A stretch of DNA of 64,000 bases from Martelella sp. NC20 (GTDB taxonomy: Bacteria; Pseudomonadota; Alphaproteobacteria; Rhizobiales; Rhizobiaceae). The notes beneath the pieces are model-generated. The model had not been told where the DNA came from. It made no database searches and saw nothing but the letters and a program-made list of their open reading frames with translations. The stretch spans positions 226,001 through 290,000 of the forward strand of contig NZ_CP054861.1 of assembly GCF_013459645.1 (NCBI RefSeq). The letters run 5' to 3'. Shown here in pieces: positions 8,991 to 16,687 of this stretch (position 1 is the first letter of the stretch; every line of letters starts with the position of its first letter). Made by a program: the position numbers and the translations under genes.

Positions 8991-10325
8991 TTAGAGCAGA
9001 CCAGCCCGCTGCAACATCTTTTCCGCCTGCGCATTGGCATCGTCCATCGCCTGCTGCGGGGTCTTTTCGCCGATAATGGCGCGGTTGACCTCGACGCCGG
9101 TCTCGTCGATGAGCTGGAAAGTCAGCGGGTGACGCGGCCGACCTTCGGCCCATGCGGTCTGGCGGGCTTCATTGAGCTGTACGGTCCACGGCCATTTCGC
9201 CTGAATGTCGGCATCTTCCATGGCAGACACGCGACTCGGCGGGCCGCCGGCCAGAACGAACTCCTTGTGAACGTCCGGGCTCGAGAACCAGCGGATCAGG
9301 TCCCAGGCGGCGCCTTTCTGTTCGCTGTGGGCATTCATGCACATTACCCAGCCACCGACCGGAGATATCGTCTTCTCGCCTTCGGCGTGTGGCATCAGCG
9401 CGGCAGCGAACTTACCGGAAATCTGACTGGTTGCCGGATCTTCGGCGATCTGCGCGCGAACCGACCAGTCGTTGATCATTGCCAGCGAGCCATTGGCAAA
9501 GCCCGTTGCGCGCTCGTCCCATGCGTAGCTCTCAACGCCAGGCGGACCATAAGCCGTCATGTCCTTGAAGAACTGTACAAGCTCAACTGAGCGCTCTCCG
9601 TTCATGGTGGGCGTCAGATCGGCATAGGGATTTTCCGCGCCAATCGTGTTGGATTTCCATGGCGACACACCGGCAGAGAAAGCCCACTCAAAGTATTGCT
9701 GCCCGGCTGCCGCGCCGCGCTGATTGTTCATCGCATAGCCATAAACGCCTGGAAAGTCGGGATTGTCGGTGAAGAAGGCAGCAGCTTCCTTCAACTCGTC
9801 AAAAGTCTCCGGCACATCAAGCCCGGCTGCTTCGAAGAGATCGGTCCGGTAGAACATAAGACCATAGTAGATACCGATCGGGGCGCAGTAGCGCGTGCCG
9901 TCCCAACTGGCCTGCGTCGCGCCATCGGCAACGAAGTCATCCCAGGCGAAACTATCTTCGTCCGCAGCGATGCGATCGTCGAGCGGCTCAAGGCATCCGG
10001 CTTCAACGAACTCACCCATCCAGATGCCGTCGATCACCAGTACGTCGGTACTGCCGTCGTTTTGCGAGCACCCCAGAAGCTGACGGTCGTGAAGCGCATC
10101 GTAGCCAAAGCCGTCGATTGTCACATCGGCGCCGGTCAGGGCAGTAAACTCAGGTATCGTCTCTTCCATCGAGTCGATGAACGGGTCGGTAATGGTCGAA
10201 ATCACCAGACTGGTTCCATCGAGACTGCCCAGATCGGACGACCAATCAATGTCCTGTGCGTGCAGCGCCTGCGCGGAAAACACCGTCAGCGTTGCAAAGA
10301 TTGCCTTTTGCGTAAATCGTTTCAT
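8991..10325 (-). CDS. Sugar ABC transporter substrate-binding protein (extracellular family 1)
   Basis: A 444-residue protein. The signal peptide covers residues 1-23 (cleavage after ALHA) and is preceded by a GGAGG ribosome site. The mature part is an extracellular solute-binding family 1 protein of CUT1 length. It is the first gene of the minus-strand operon running to 2914 and would deliver the sugar or polyol to the two permeases. Codons 3-7 contain a close copy of the palindrome found upstream of the LacI gene, so the promoter may be repressed across the start codon. The ligand is not deducible. Confidence 0.92.
   Translation of the reverse strand: MKRFTQKAIFATLTVFSAQALHAQDIDWSSDLGSLDGTSLVISTITDPFIDSMEETIPEFTALTGADVTIDGFGYDALHDRQLLGCSQNDGSTDVLVIDGIWMGEFVEAGCLEPLDDRIAADEDSFAWDDFVADGATQASWDGTRYCAPIGIYYGLMFYRTDLFEAAGLDVPETFDELKEAAAFFTDNPDFPGVYGYAMNNQRGAAAGQQYFEWAFSAGVSPWKSNTIGAENPYADLTPTMNGERSVELVQFFKDMTAYGPPGVESYAWDERATGFANGSLAMINDWSVRAQIAEDPATSQISGKFAAALMPHAEGEKTISPVGGWVMCMNAHSEQKGAAWDLIRWFSSPDVHKEFVLAGGPPSRVSAMEDADIQAKWPWTVQLNEARQTAWAEGRPRHPLTFQLIDETGVEVNRAIIGEKTPQQAMDDANAQAEKMLQRAGLL
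10306..10317. promoter_or_regulatory. Putative LacI-type operator overlapping the 5' end of the binding-protein gene
   Basis: TTTTGCGTAAAT on the plus strand matches 11 of 12 bases of the TTTTACGTAAAT palindrome upstream of the LacI gene, and has the central CG typical of LacI-family operators. It lies inside codons 3-7 of the binding-protein gene. Partial coincidence with coding constraint is possible. Confidence 0.5.
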
Positions 10326-10376
10326 ATTTTCCTCCCAAAATTTGAGGGGTGCCCCCCTCGTCGGCTATGCCCGGCC

Positions 10377-11363
10377 TCAGCGCGAGGCCGGCGCGGTAGA
10401 TTCTCTGATAATAAGTTCGGGTCGGTGCATGGTGTGGGTATTCAGGTTTTCTCCACCCTTGATCCGCATGCGTAGGCTATCCCAGGCAAACTGAGCCATT
10501 TCCCGGACCGGCTGCCGGATGGCCGTAATCGACGGACCGGCCACCGCCATCCAGTCGTAGTCGTCAAAGCCAACCAGCGAGACATCATCGGGCACCCTGC
10601 GCCCGAGATGGCGCAGGGCGGCCAGCGCCATCAGTGTGGCGGAATTGGTGAAGGCCACGACAGCCGTACAATCATCCCTCCAGCGGGCGGCCACGTTGTC
10701 TACACTAAGTCGGTTGACTGCGTGACCGATTTCAATCTGTACGGCCGGCTGCCCCAGCTCGTCGGTCATCGCAGCAAGACGCTCCTTGACGTTGTCCACC
10801 GTGAATGAAGGTGCGATCACGGCTATACGGGAATGACCAAGCTCCATCAGATGCTTAGCGACCATTCGCCCTGCAAGCCGGTTGTCAATTTCGACGAAGT
10901 CCGCATTTTGCCCGTTAACACACCGGTCCGCAAGAACGAGAGGAACATTGGCTATTGTTATCAGCTCCTGGCTGCGAAAATTCCGGCTACAAGGAATGGC
11001 GAACAGACCGGCAGGACGCCAGGTGAGCAACGACCGGACCCGCGCTATCTCCGTCGCTTCATCATCATTGGAAGAGGCGACGATCAGGTCATAGCCATAG
11101 CTGCCGCAATGGCGTTCGATTGCGGCAAGCATCGCTGAAAAAAACGGATTCTGTATGTTGGGCACGACTGCGCCGATCACGTTCGACTTTCCTGAACGCA
11201 ACAGCGACGCTGCCGGGTTCGCGCGATAGTTCAGCGCCTTTACGGCGGCAAACACCTTGCGACGCGACTCCTCACGCACCGGCTTAGATTCGCCAAGCAC
11301 ATTGGAAACAGTTGCCGCAGATACGCCAGCATATTCGGCGACCTGCTTGATCGTTACCGACAC
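10377..11363 (-). CDS. LacI-family transcriptional regulator of the sugar operon
   Basis: A 328-residue LacI/GalR protein. The helix-turn-helix IKQVAEYAGVSAATVSNVLG is at residues 5-24, with a hinge helix around 50-57 (NPAASLLRSG). A periplasmic-binding-like effector domain follows. It is encoded immediately upstream of and in the same direction as the transporter operon, 51 bases before the binding-protein start. Tandem palindromic operators lie just upstream of its own start, so autoregulation and operon control are likely. The inducer is probably the imported sugar or its product. Confidence 0.92.
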   Translation of the reverse strand: MSVTIKQVAEYAGVSAATVSNVLGESKPVREESRRKVFAAVKALNYRANPAASLLRSGKSNVIGAVVPNIQNPFFSAMLAAIERHCGSYGYDLIVASSNDDEATEIARVRSLLTWRPAGLFAIPCSRNFRSQELITIANVPLVLADRCVNGQNADFVEIDNRLAGRMVAKHLMELGHSRIAVIAPSFTVDNVKERLAAMTDELGQPAVQIEIGHAVNRLSVDNVAARWRDDCTAVVAFTNSATLMALAALRHLGRRVPDDVSLVGFDDYDWMAVAGPSITAIRQPVREMAQFAWDSLRMRIKGGENLNTHTMHRPELIIRESTAPASR

Positions 11364-11383
11364 ATATTCCTCCCAGGAGTCCG

Positions 11384-11424
11384 TATAACGTGAATCGTTT
11401 TACGTAAATCGTTTTTACGTAAAA
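11384..11424. promoter_or_regulatory. Tandem LacI-type operators upstream of the regulator gene
   Basis: Two strong palindromes centred on CG, TTTTACGTAAAT (11398-11409) and TTTTACGTAAAA (11413-11424), lie 15 bp centre to centre. A weaker third, TATAACGTGAAT (11384-11395), is 14 bp further. The AT-rich arms and CG centre fit LacI-family operators. They are 21-61 bp upstream of the LacI start codon. Confidence 0.7.
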
Positions 11425-11480
11425 CTTCATCCGGAGTCAAGCATTCTCAGGACTGTTTCTCGCCGATCACCCGCACTTGC

Positions 11481-11690
11481 CTGTCCGATAGCAGTTGCAT
11501 AAACTTCGAAGGGTTTGTAATCGCGAGCGTCCTTCTCGACCACTTGGAGTAACTCTGGTGTCACATCCTCCGCTTCATCCCAGTGTTCTTCGAACCATTC
11601 CTGAAGCACAGTGACTGGAGAGCCCGTCACCTGGACATCGAGCTCAATATTCAGGGTCAATCCTGGATGCGGGAAATTCGAAGCACCCAC
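11481..11690 (-). pseudogene. Fragment of a phospholipase-D-like/SNF2 helicase-type protein
   Basis: The minus strand encodes about 70 residues beginning VGASNFPHPGLTLNIELDVQ and continuing through WFEEHWDEAEDVTPELL to YKPFEVYA. This resembles the junction between the PLD-like module and the helicase in large DEAD/SNF2-type proteins. There is no complete domain, no start, and the frame runs into IS66-like sequence upstream. It is a decayed remnant within a mosaic of mobile-element debris. Confidence 0.5.
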
Positions 11691-11723
11691 CAGAGCCGGG
11701 GCCGGCGCTCGGACGGTGCCTGC

Positions 11724-11852
11724 GTCACCTGCTTCGCCTCGGCTTCGGCGACTGCCGCCTCGAGAACCCTCAAAGGCCAGTTGCCGGTCATCTTCGCTGA
11801 GCTTCTCGGACCGTTTGCCGTGAACCGCGTGGTTGAATTCGGCGATCGGTGA
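11724..11852 (-). mobile_element. IS66-type transposase (TnpC) fragment
   Basis: The minus strand encodes SPIAEFNHAVHGKRSEKLSE followed by DDRQLAFEG, resembling the N-terminal region of IS66 TnpC proteins (FGRRSEKL-like motif). It is only about 43 residues long, has no intact ends and is fused in frame to the helicase fragment. The family call rests on this short motif. Confidence 0.5.
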
Positions 11853-11897
11853 TGTCAGGTTAAACTTCGGGTGAGGTTTTGCGGCTATCTCGCAGCC

Positions 11898-12086
11898 ATG
11901 AACCTGAACTCTGTGAGCTACAAGTGCCAACGCTTCCCGCCATATGTGATTGCCCATGCCGTCGGGCTCTATTTTCGGTTCCCGTTGAGCCTTCGCATGG
12001 TAGAGGAGATGCTGCTGGAGCGCGGTATTGTTGTCTCCTATGAAACAATCCGGTGCTGCGGAAAGAAAGTCGGCTCAGCCTACGTC
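11898..12086 (+). mobile_element. IS6-family transposase, N-terminal fragment
   Basis: From the ATG at 11898 the plus strand encodes about 63 residues containing RFPPYVIAHAVGLYFRFPLS and VEEMLLERGIVVSYETIR, the well-conserved N-terminal block of IS6/IS26-type transposases. The usual RRWG motif reads RCCGKK, and the DDE core is missing because the frame passes into IS481-like sequence near 12110. Truncated and non-functional. Confidence 0.8.
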
Positions 12087-12118
12087 GGTCGCCTGCGGCG
12101 CAAGGCACCGCACGACCA

Positions 12119-12370
12119 GGGCCAGGCATCCACGGCCAATGGACAGATCGAACGCAGGAACCGCACCATCAAAGATGCCACGGTCAAGCGCTTCTACTAA
12201 GAGAGCCACGAACAACTCCGACAACACTCGCCGACTTCGTCGCAGCTTACAACTTTGCTCGCAGGCTCAAGTCCCTCACACCTTACGAGTTCATCTGCAA
12301 GGCGTGGTCATCACAGCCCCAACGCTTCGACGTCAATCCGCTCCAGAAAATGCCGGGAGCAAACATATAG
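12119..12370 (+). mobile_element. IS481-family transposase, C-terminal fragment with frameshift
   Basis: NGQIERRNRTIKDATVKRFY ends at a TAA at 12198. The homology then continues in another frame (LADFVAAYNFARRLKSLTPYE, then FICKAWSS), stopping at 12368-12370. Together this is the C-terminal quarter of an IS481 DDE transposase, including the catalytic Glu region, broken by a frameshift and fused to the IS6 fragment upstream. Confidence 0.75.
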
Positions 12371-12935
12371 AACTTCAACTTCTTGAAAACGTTCGATAAT
12401 TTCTTCCTATCGATTGTCCCGTCGACGGATCAGGAACATGACCTCGCCGCGATGGTGCGGACGTGTGCGCCTCATTCTCTGGTCCTCTCATGGGCCATGA
12501 GCTTACCTGAAGATGGATTACTTCACCGGGGCAAGGTCAGCGGCGATCTCGCTGGAAGCCTTACGCTTTCGGTACAAAGCAAGAACTCCGCTGGAGGGGT
12601 GGGGCCATCGCAATTATCATGGGTTGCGGGGGCAGGATTTGGAGACCCTTTTATCACTATACGACAAGAGGCCTGACAAGCACTTCGCTCCTGCAACGCG
12701 ACACCGGAATGGCTCCTGAAGTTCCTCGGGGAAGCTCAACGTCAAAAACGGAGCGGTGAAGGTTCATGGCATCCTTTCCGATGCGGGCAGATCTCTCCGA
12801 GCACACACTCATTGCCTGCCAAGTCAGCCGAATACAGTGCTTCACCTGTGAAGGACGCCGCATAACGGAGCTTTCGCTCTGCCTCAAGGAAGCTGAATTC
12901 AGTGATCCAGCTTTGCCTTGGGGCGAAGCCGCAAA
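12371..12935. other. Gene-poor stretch between IS debris and DUF5996 gene
   Basis: About 565 bp without a recognisable gene. Small open frames exist on both strands but show no family motif, ribosome site or start context. The only feature recognised is the 20-bp copy of the tRNA-fMet 3' end at 12622-12641. Confidence 0.6.
12622..12641 (-). repeat. 20-bp copy of the tRNA-fMet 3' end (possible attachment-site remnant)
   Basis: GGTTGCGGGGGCAGGATTTG is identical to 59879-59898, the 3' end (T-arm 3' half, acceptor strand and CC of CCA) of the tRNA-fMet gene, in the same orientation. The rest of the tRNA is absent. Copies of tRNA 3' ends are the usual distal attachment site left by tRNA-targeting integrases. 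No integrase gene is visible nearby. Confidence 0.55.
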
Positions 12936-14189
12936 TTACGATCCGGCAACAACATCCTGCCATTCGGAGTGGCGTTTGATCTGTGCCTTGGCGAAGGGGC
13001 ACAGGGGGAGGATGGAGACGCCGTCGCGCCGGGCATCCTCGACCGCGCGCAGGACAAGTTGTTCCCCCACCTTCCGGCCGCGCAGCACCGCGGGCACTTC
13101 GGTGTGATCAATGATGATCATGCTTTCATTCACGCGGCTGTAGGTCATTTCGGCCTCGACGCCATCGACGACAATCACATAGCGCCCCTTCGATCCCGCA
13201 TCCTGGCGCTCCACCTTGCCGTTTGCCGCAGCGGCAGTCGGGGCCGTGCGCGTGGCGTCATGCGGACGGGGCTGACCTTTTTGCCCGGGCTGGCACTCGA
13301 GCCCGTCCCGGTTCCAGCCGCCCAGAGCGGCAGCGGCCTCGTAAGTCGTCTGAAGGAAGTCCATGAGCGCGGTTTCGGGATCGGGAGACGATTGCACGGC
13401 CTCATAGGGAAGCACGAATTCCGACAGGTTTTCCTCCCAGAAAGCGGCGTCCGGCGCCACCCGGGCGGCGCGGAAGGCTTTTGGTTCGGGATAGGCATAG
13501 GCGTAGAAGGCGGGATAATCGATGCCGCCGCCGCCCGGCCAGAAACCGGCGGAAGAGACTTCGCGGTCATAGGCTTCGTACGCGACACCGTCGGGCAAGG
13601 CCGGAACGCCGGCGGGGTGGCGCGGTGCACGACGCCCTGAAAACCGGGTTACGGCGAGATCGAAACTGCCCCAGAACAGATGAACCGGGCTCGATTTTCC
13701 AAGGAAAGAAGTGCGGAACGTCTTGAACACCCGATCGATGTTCATCAGCGCCTGATGAAAACGCTGGACCGCGTCGCCGTCATACGGCCGATCACGAAGA
13801 TCTTCCCTGAACGGAACGGGGAACGGCACCTCGTTCGGCATGCCGTTGAAGGTCGGAGTGCCGCCAAGGTCGGCAACCAGTTGCAGGAACCTTCCGTAAA
13901 ATGCCGCAACCGTCATCGGCTCCAGCGAGAAATGCGCCGTCTTGCCGTCTCCGGCGATCCCGCGCAGCTGATGGTCCTGAAAATCGAACTGGATTTCGAT
14001 GCCCGGACCATCGGGGATCAGGGACGATGTAAGACCGCGCGGCGTCACGTAGAAGGTCGCGTTCCAGGAGTGGTTGAGCCAGGGGGTATGGGCCAGCCGG
14101 TATTTTCCCGCGATCTGCAGATAGAGGTGCAGCGCGGAACAGGTCTCACGCCAGCCGAGATAGTCGAGTCGGGGCCAGTTATTGCTCAT
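12936..14189 (-). CDS. DUF5996 protein fused to a GNAT (YjdJ-like) N-acetyltransferase domain
   Basis: From the ATG at 14189 (417 residues, AGGA eight bases upstream). Residues about 1-300 match the DUF5996 type (WPRLDYLGWRETCSALHLYL, HPAGVPALP, GGGGIDYPAFYAYAYPEP). After a proline/alanine-rich linker (about 305-335) comes a short YjdJ-type acetyltransferase (YSRVNESMIIIDHTEVP, then VLRGRKVGEQLVLRAVEDAR, ending LPLCPFAKAQIKRH). These small GNATs are usually separate proteins of about 90 residues. The function of either domain here is unknown; the downstream half may bind acetyl-CoA. It lies 62 bases after the pirin gene on the same strand. Confidence 0.8.
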   Translation of the reverse strand: MSNNWPRLDYLGWRETCSALHLYLQIAGKYRLAHTPWLNHSWNATFYVTPRGLTSSLIPDGPGIEIQFDFQDHQLRGIAGDGKTAHFSLEPMTVAAFYGRFLQLVADLGGTPTFNGMPNEVPFPVPFREDLRDRPYDGDAVQRFHQALMNIDRVFKTFRTSFLGKSSPVHLFWGSFDLAVTRFSGRRAPRHPAGVPALPDGVAYEAYDREVSSAGFWPGGGGIDYPAFYAYAYPEPKAFRAARVAPDAAFWEENLSEFVLPYEAVQSSPDPETALMDFLQTTYEAAAALGGWNRDGLECQPGQKGQPRPHDATRTAPTAAAANGKVERQDAGSKGRYVIVVDGVEAEMTYSRVNESMIIIDHTEVPAVLRGRKVGEQLVLRAVEDARRDGVSILPLCPFAKAQIKRHSEWQDVVAGS

Positions 14190-14251
14190 TTCCTCGTTCC
14201 TTCGTTCCATTCTCGTTGCAGTTTCGGTTTCCGGCTTTGCGCCAGCTTTTT

Positions 14252-15187
14252 TCATTCCGGCAGGGGCGTGTGTTCTTCCCGGTCGCCGACAGGCAGGTCA
14301 AAGCGGCCCTGCCCCCACTTTCGGGCACGCCATTCGGCCTTGGCCTCCTCGATGCGCTCCCGCGATGACGCCACGAAGTTCCACCAGATATAGCGAGGTC
14401 CCGGCAGCGTGGCGCCGCCCAGGATCATCAGCCGGGAACCTCTTTCTCCCGCTGCGACCGTGATCCTGTCGCCGGGGCGGAAGACCATCATCTGACCGGC
14501 CGCATATTCCTGCCCGGCCACCAATATCGAGCCGTCAACGATATAGATGCCGCGATCCTCGTGATCGTCGGGCATCGGCAGACGGCTTCCCGCCGCGAGC
14601 ATCACATCGGCGTAGAAGGTTTCCGAGAGCATCCTTGCCGGCGCCGTCTCGCCATAGGCATTGCCGAGAATAAGCCGCAGCTTGACGCCTGCATCCTCGA
14701 TGAGCGGAAGCGCGTCCTTGCCGTGATGTTCGAACGCCGGCGCCATGTCCTCGTCCTTGTCGGGCAGTGCCAGCCAGGTCTGGATGCCGAACAGGCTGTT
14801 CGGGCCGCTTCTGGCTTCGGCGCTCGTGCGTTCGGAATGCGTGACGCCGCGTCCCGCGACCATCCAGTTCAGTTCGCCGGGACGGATGACCTGATCGGCG
14901 CCGGTGCTGTCGCGATGATGGAAGTCCCCCCGAAACAGGTAGGTGACGGTTCCAAGCCCGGTATGAGGATGCGGCCGGACATCGACGCCCTGCCCCGTCA
15001 GGAACTCGGCCGGTCCCGCCTGGTCGAAGAAGATGAACGGGCCGACCATCTGCCGCTTCGGCGCTGGCAGGGCGCGGCGAGCCTCGAAACCGCCGATATC
15101 GCGGGCGCGCGGGAGTATCAGCGTTTCGATTACGTCAATGCCCACCTCGTCAGGGCAGCCCGGTTCGATCGTCGGGTTCCAGCTCAT
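14252..15187 (-). CDS. Pirin family protein
   Basis: Start at 15187 with AGGA eight bases upstream gives 311 residues. The N-terminal cupin carries the pirin iron-site pattern DVRPHPHTGLGTVTYLF and, further on, GRGVTHSER and a GIQTWLALP block, which are the family hallmarks. The C-terminal cupin has the pirin_C look and ends with the GPRYIWWNFVASSRERI motif. Bacterial pirins are Fe-dependent cupins, some with quercetinase activity or a role in stress. It is probably co-transcribed with the DUF5996-GNAT gene downstream. Confidence 0.92.
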   Translation of the reverse strand: MSWNPTIEPGCPDEVGIDVIETLILPRARDIGGFEARRALPAPKRQMVGPFIFFDQAGPAEFLTGQGVDVRPHPHTGLGTVTYLFRGDFHHRDSTGADQVIRPGELNWMVAGRGVTHSERTSAEARSGPNSLFGIQTWLALPDKDEDMAPAFEHHGKDALPLIEDAGVKLRLILGNAYGETAPARMLSETFYADVMLAAGSRLPMPDDHEDRGIYIVDGSILVAGQEYAAGQMMVFRPGDRITVAAGERGSRLMILGGATLPGPRYIWWNFVASSRERIEEAKAEWRARKWGQGRFDLPVGDREEHTPLPE

Positions 15188-15413
15188 GGGCGTCATCCTT
15201 TCGCGGGATCTGGAGCGGCCTGCTCCGGGCAAGGAAATTGTCGGCGGTCAATCCGGCTTTCGGTTTTTTAAAGCCTGTGCCATCGTTCTTCCGAACTAAC
15301 CGGGACGCAAACCTCCGGCTAGTCCCGTGATGAGGCATGCTGTGTCGCGGCAGGTGGAACGTAAACAGGAAAGCGCGCGGAAACGAGCCGATGTAAAGAC
15401 CGGCCCCGCTGCT

Positions 15414-15490
15414 CTAGTGGTTCGATTCCAACATTTGGTTCCCCTCGCTGCGACCTCATCAGCAAATGTTGGAATCATGGGAACCACTAG
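15414..15490. repeat. Interrupted palindrome, copy 1 of a pair
   Basis: CTAGTGGTTC (15414-15423) pairs with GAACCACTAG (15481-15490), and ATTCCAACATTTG (15425-15437) pairs with CAAATGTTGGAAT (15463-15475). This gives 23 perfect base pairs with one asymmetric internal bulge and a 25-base loop. It lies between the pirin and LysR genes. It shares its architecture with the second palindrome at 15506-15581. Confidence 0.85.
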
Positions 15491-15505
15491 CAAGTATATG
15501 TTTTC

Positions 15506-15581
15506 TAGTGGAATTTTAGAATTTGACATTTGAAGTACGAGGTCGCTGAAACGGGCCTCAAATGTCAAATTCATTCCACTA
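15506..15581. repeat. Interrupted palindrome, copy 2 of a pair
   Basis: TAGTGGAAT (15506-15514) pairs with ATTCCACTA (15573-15581), and GAATTTGACATTTGA (15519-15533) pairs with TCAAATGTCAAATTC (15558-15572): 24 base pairs, a four-base bulge and a 24-base loop. The last three bases are the stop codon of the LysR gene. The loop holds GAGGTCGC (15539-15546), complementary to GCGACCTC (15450-15457) in the loop of copy 1. Confidence 0.85.
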
Positions 15582-16472
15582 CCGCTCGATCCCCCAATGT
15601 TCGGGGTTTTTCCGAATATATTCGGACAGCACGTCGGTGAGGACCCTGAGCTTGCGCGCCAGGTGCTGGCCCGGCGGACGGACGACATAAATGCCGGCGT
15701 TGGGCGGCGGATAATCGGTCATCACGGGAACGAGGGCGCCGGAAGCGACATATCTGTGCGTCAGGCAATCCGGCAGGTTGGCAATTCCCAGCCCCGCGAC
15801 CGCCGCGGCGGTCAGCGCCAGACCGTTATCCGCCTTGAAGCGGCCCTGCGGCTGAACCGAAACAACCTTGTCGCCATTCATCAACCGCCAGATTTCCGTT
15901 TCCTGCATCAGCGCCTCGTGACTGACGAGGTCCTCCGGCGTTTTGGGCGCGCCGTGCCTTTCGATATAGTCCGGGCTTGCCAGTAGCTTTCCGAAGATCG
16001 GCCCGACGCGTTTGGCGATCAGGTTGGAATCGGGCAGAAGCCCGACCCTGATCGCGCAATCGAAACCCTCGCCGATAATATCGACGAAGCGATCGCTATA
16101 GGACGCGTCGAGCTGCAGATGCGGGTGTCTGCGCGCCATCTCGGCAAGCGCCGGCGCAACATGGGTCGGCCCGAATGAAAGCGGCGCGGCGATGCGCAGG
16201 CGTCCGCGAAGCTCGCCGCTGGGCAGAATGGCCTCCCGCGCCATGTCCATCTCGGCGCTGACCCGGGCGGCATGGTCCCGGAAGGTGGCGCCTGCTTCCG
16301 TAAGGGCGGCGCCACGGGTTGTGCGCGCGAGAAGCTGGGCCCCGAGTTCCGCTTCGAGCCTGAAGAGCCGTCGGCTGACGATCGACTTGGAAAGCCCCAA
16401 CCTGCGCGCGGCAGCCGAAATGCCTCCGGCATCAGCCACCGCCACGAATGTCTGAAGGTCTTCAATATCCAA
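15579..16472 (-). CDS. LysR-family transcriptional regulator
   Basis: A 297-residue LysR protein. The helix-turn-helix is at about residues 16-36 (SAAARRLGLSKSIVSRRLFR), followed by the linker helix and a substrate-binding domain from about residue 90. The sequence resembles the CrgA-like subgroup that controls exporters and detoxification genes. It is divergent from the LysE-type exporter at 16688, 215 bp away, which is a likely target. The gene ends inside the second palindrome of the preceding intergenic region. Confidence 0.9.
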   Translation of the reverse strand: MDIEDLQTFVAVADAGGISAAARRLGLSKSIVSRRLFRLEAELGAQLLARTTRGAALTEAGATFRDHAARVSAEMDMAREAILPSGELRGRLRIAAPLSFGPTHVAPALAEMARRHPHLQLDASYSDRFVDIIGEGFDCAIRVGLLPDSNLIAKRVGPIFGKLLASPDYIERHGAPKTPEDLVSHEALMQETEIWRLMNGDKVVSVQPQGRFKADNGLALTAAAVAGLGIANLPDCLTHRYVASGALVPVMTDYPPPNAGIYVVRPPGQHLARKLRVLTDVLSEYIRKNPEHWGIER

Positions 16473-16687
16473 CTCATCGTTCCCCGTTGCGCGACACAGA
16501 ATATCACATCAGCGCACTATCGCATCTTGTTGCGCGCGGCAATAAAGCGCCCGGACATCACGCATTCCGGTGGGAAACAGCTTCTCAAAAGGCCGGTCCC
16601 CGGAAACCGTTGACCCGACATGAATGGCGCGGTGCCCCTGCCCACCCTTCATTCACCGCTAACACGATAAGGGGTTCTGGACCCGAG

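Noticed and set aside
11427..11957. A single 176-residue minus-strand gene
   Set aside because: Its two halves match unrelated families (IS66 and PLD/helicase), so it is a chance in-frame fusion of fragments and not a gene.
12383..12719. Small plus-strand open frames between the IS debris and DUF5996 gene
   Set aside because: No family motif, no convincing ribosome site, and part of one overlaps the tRNA-derived repeat.
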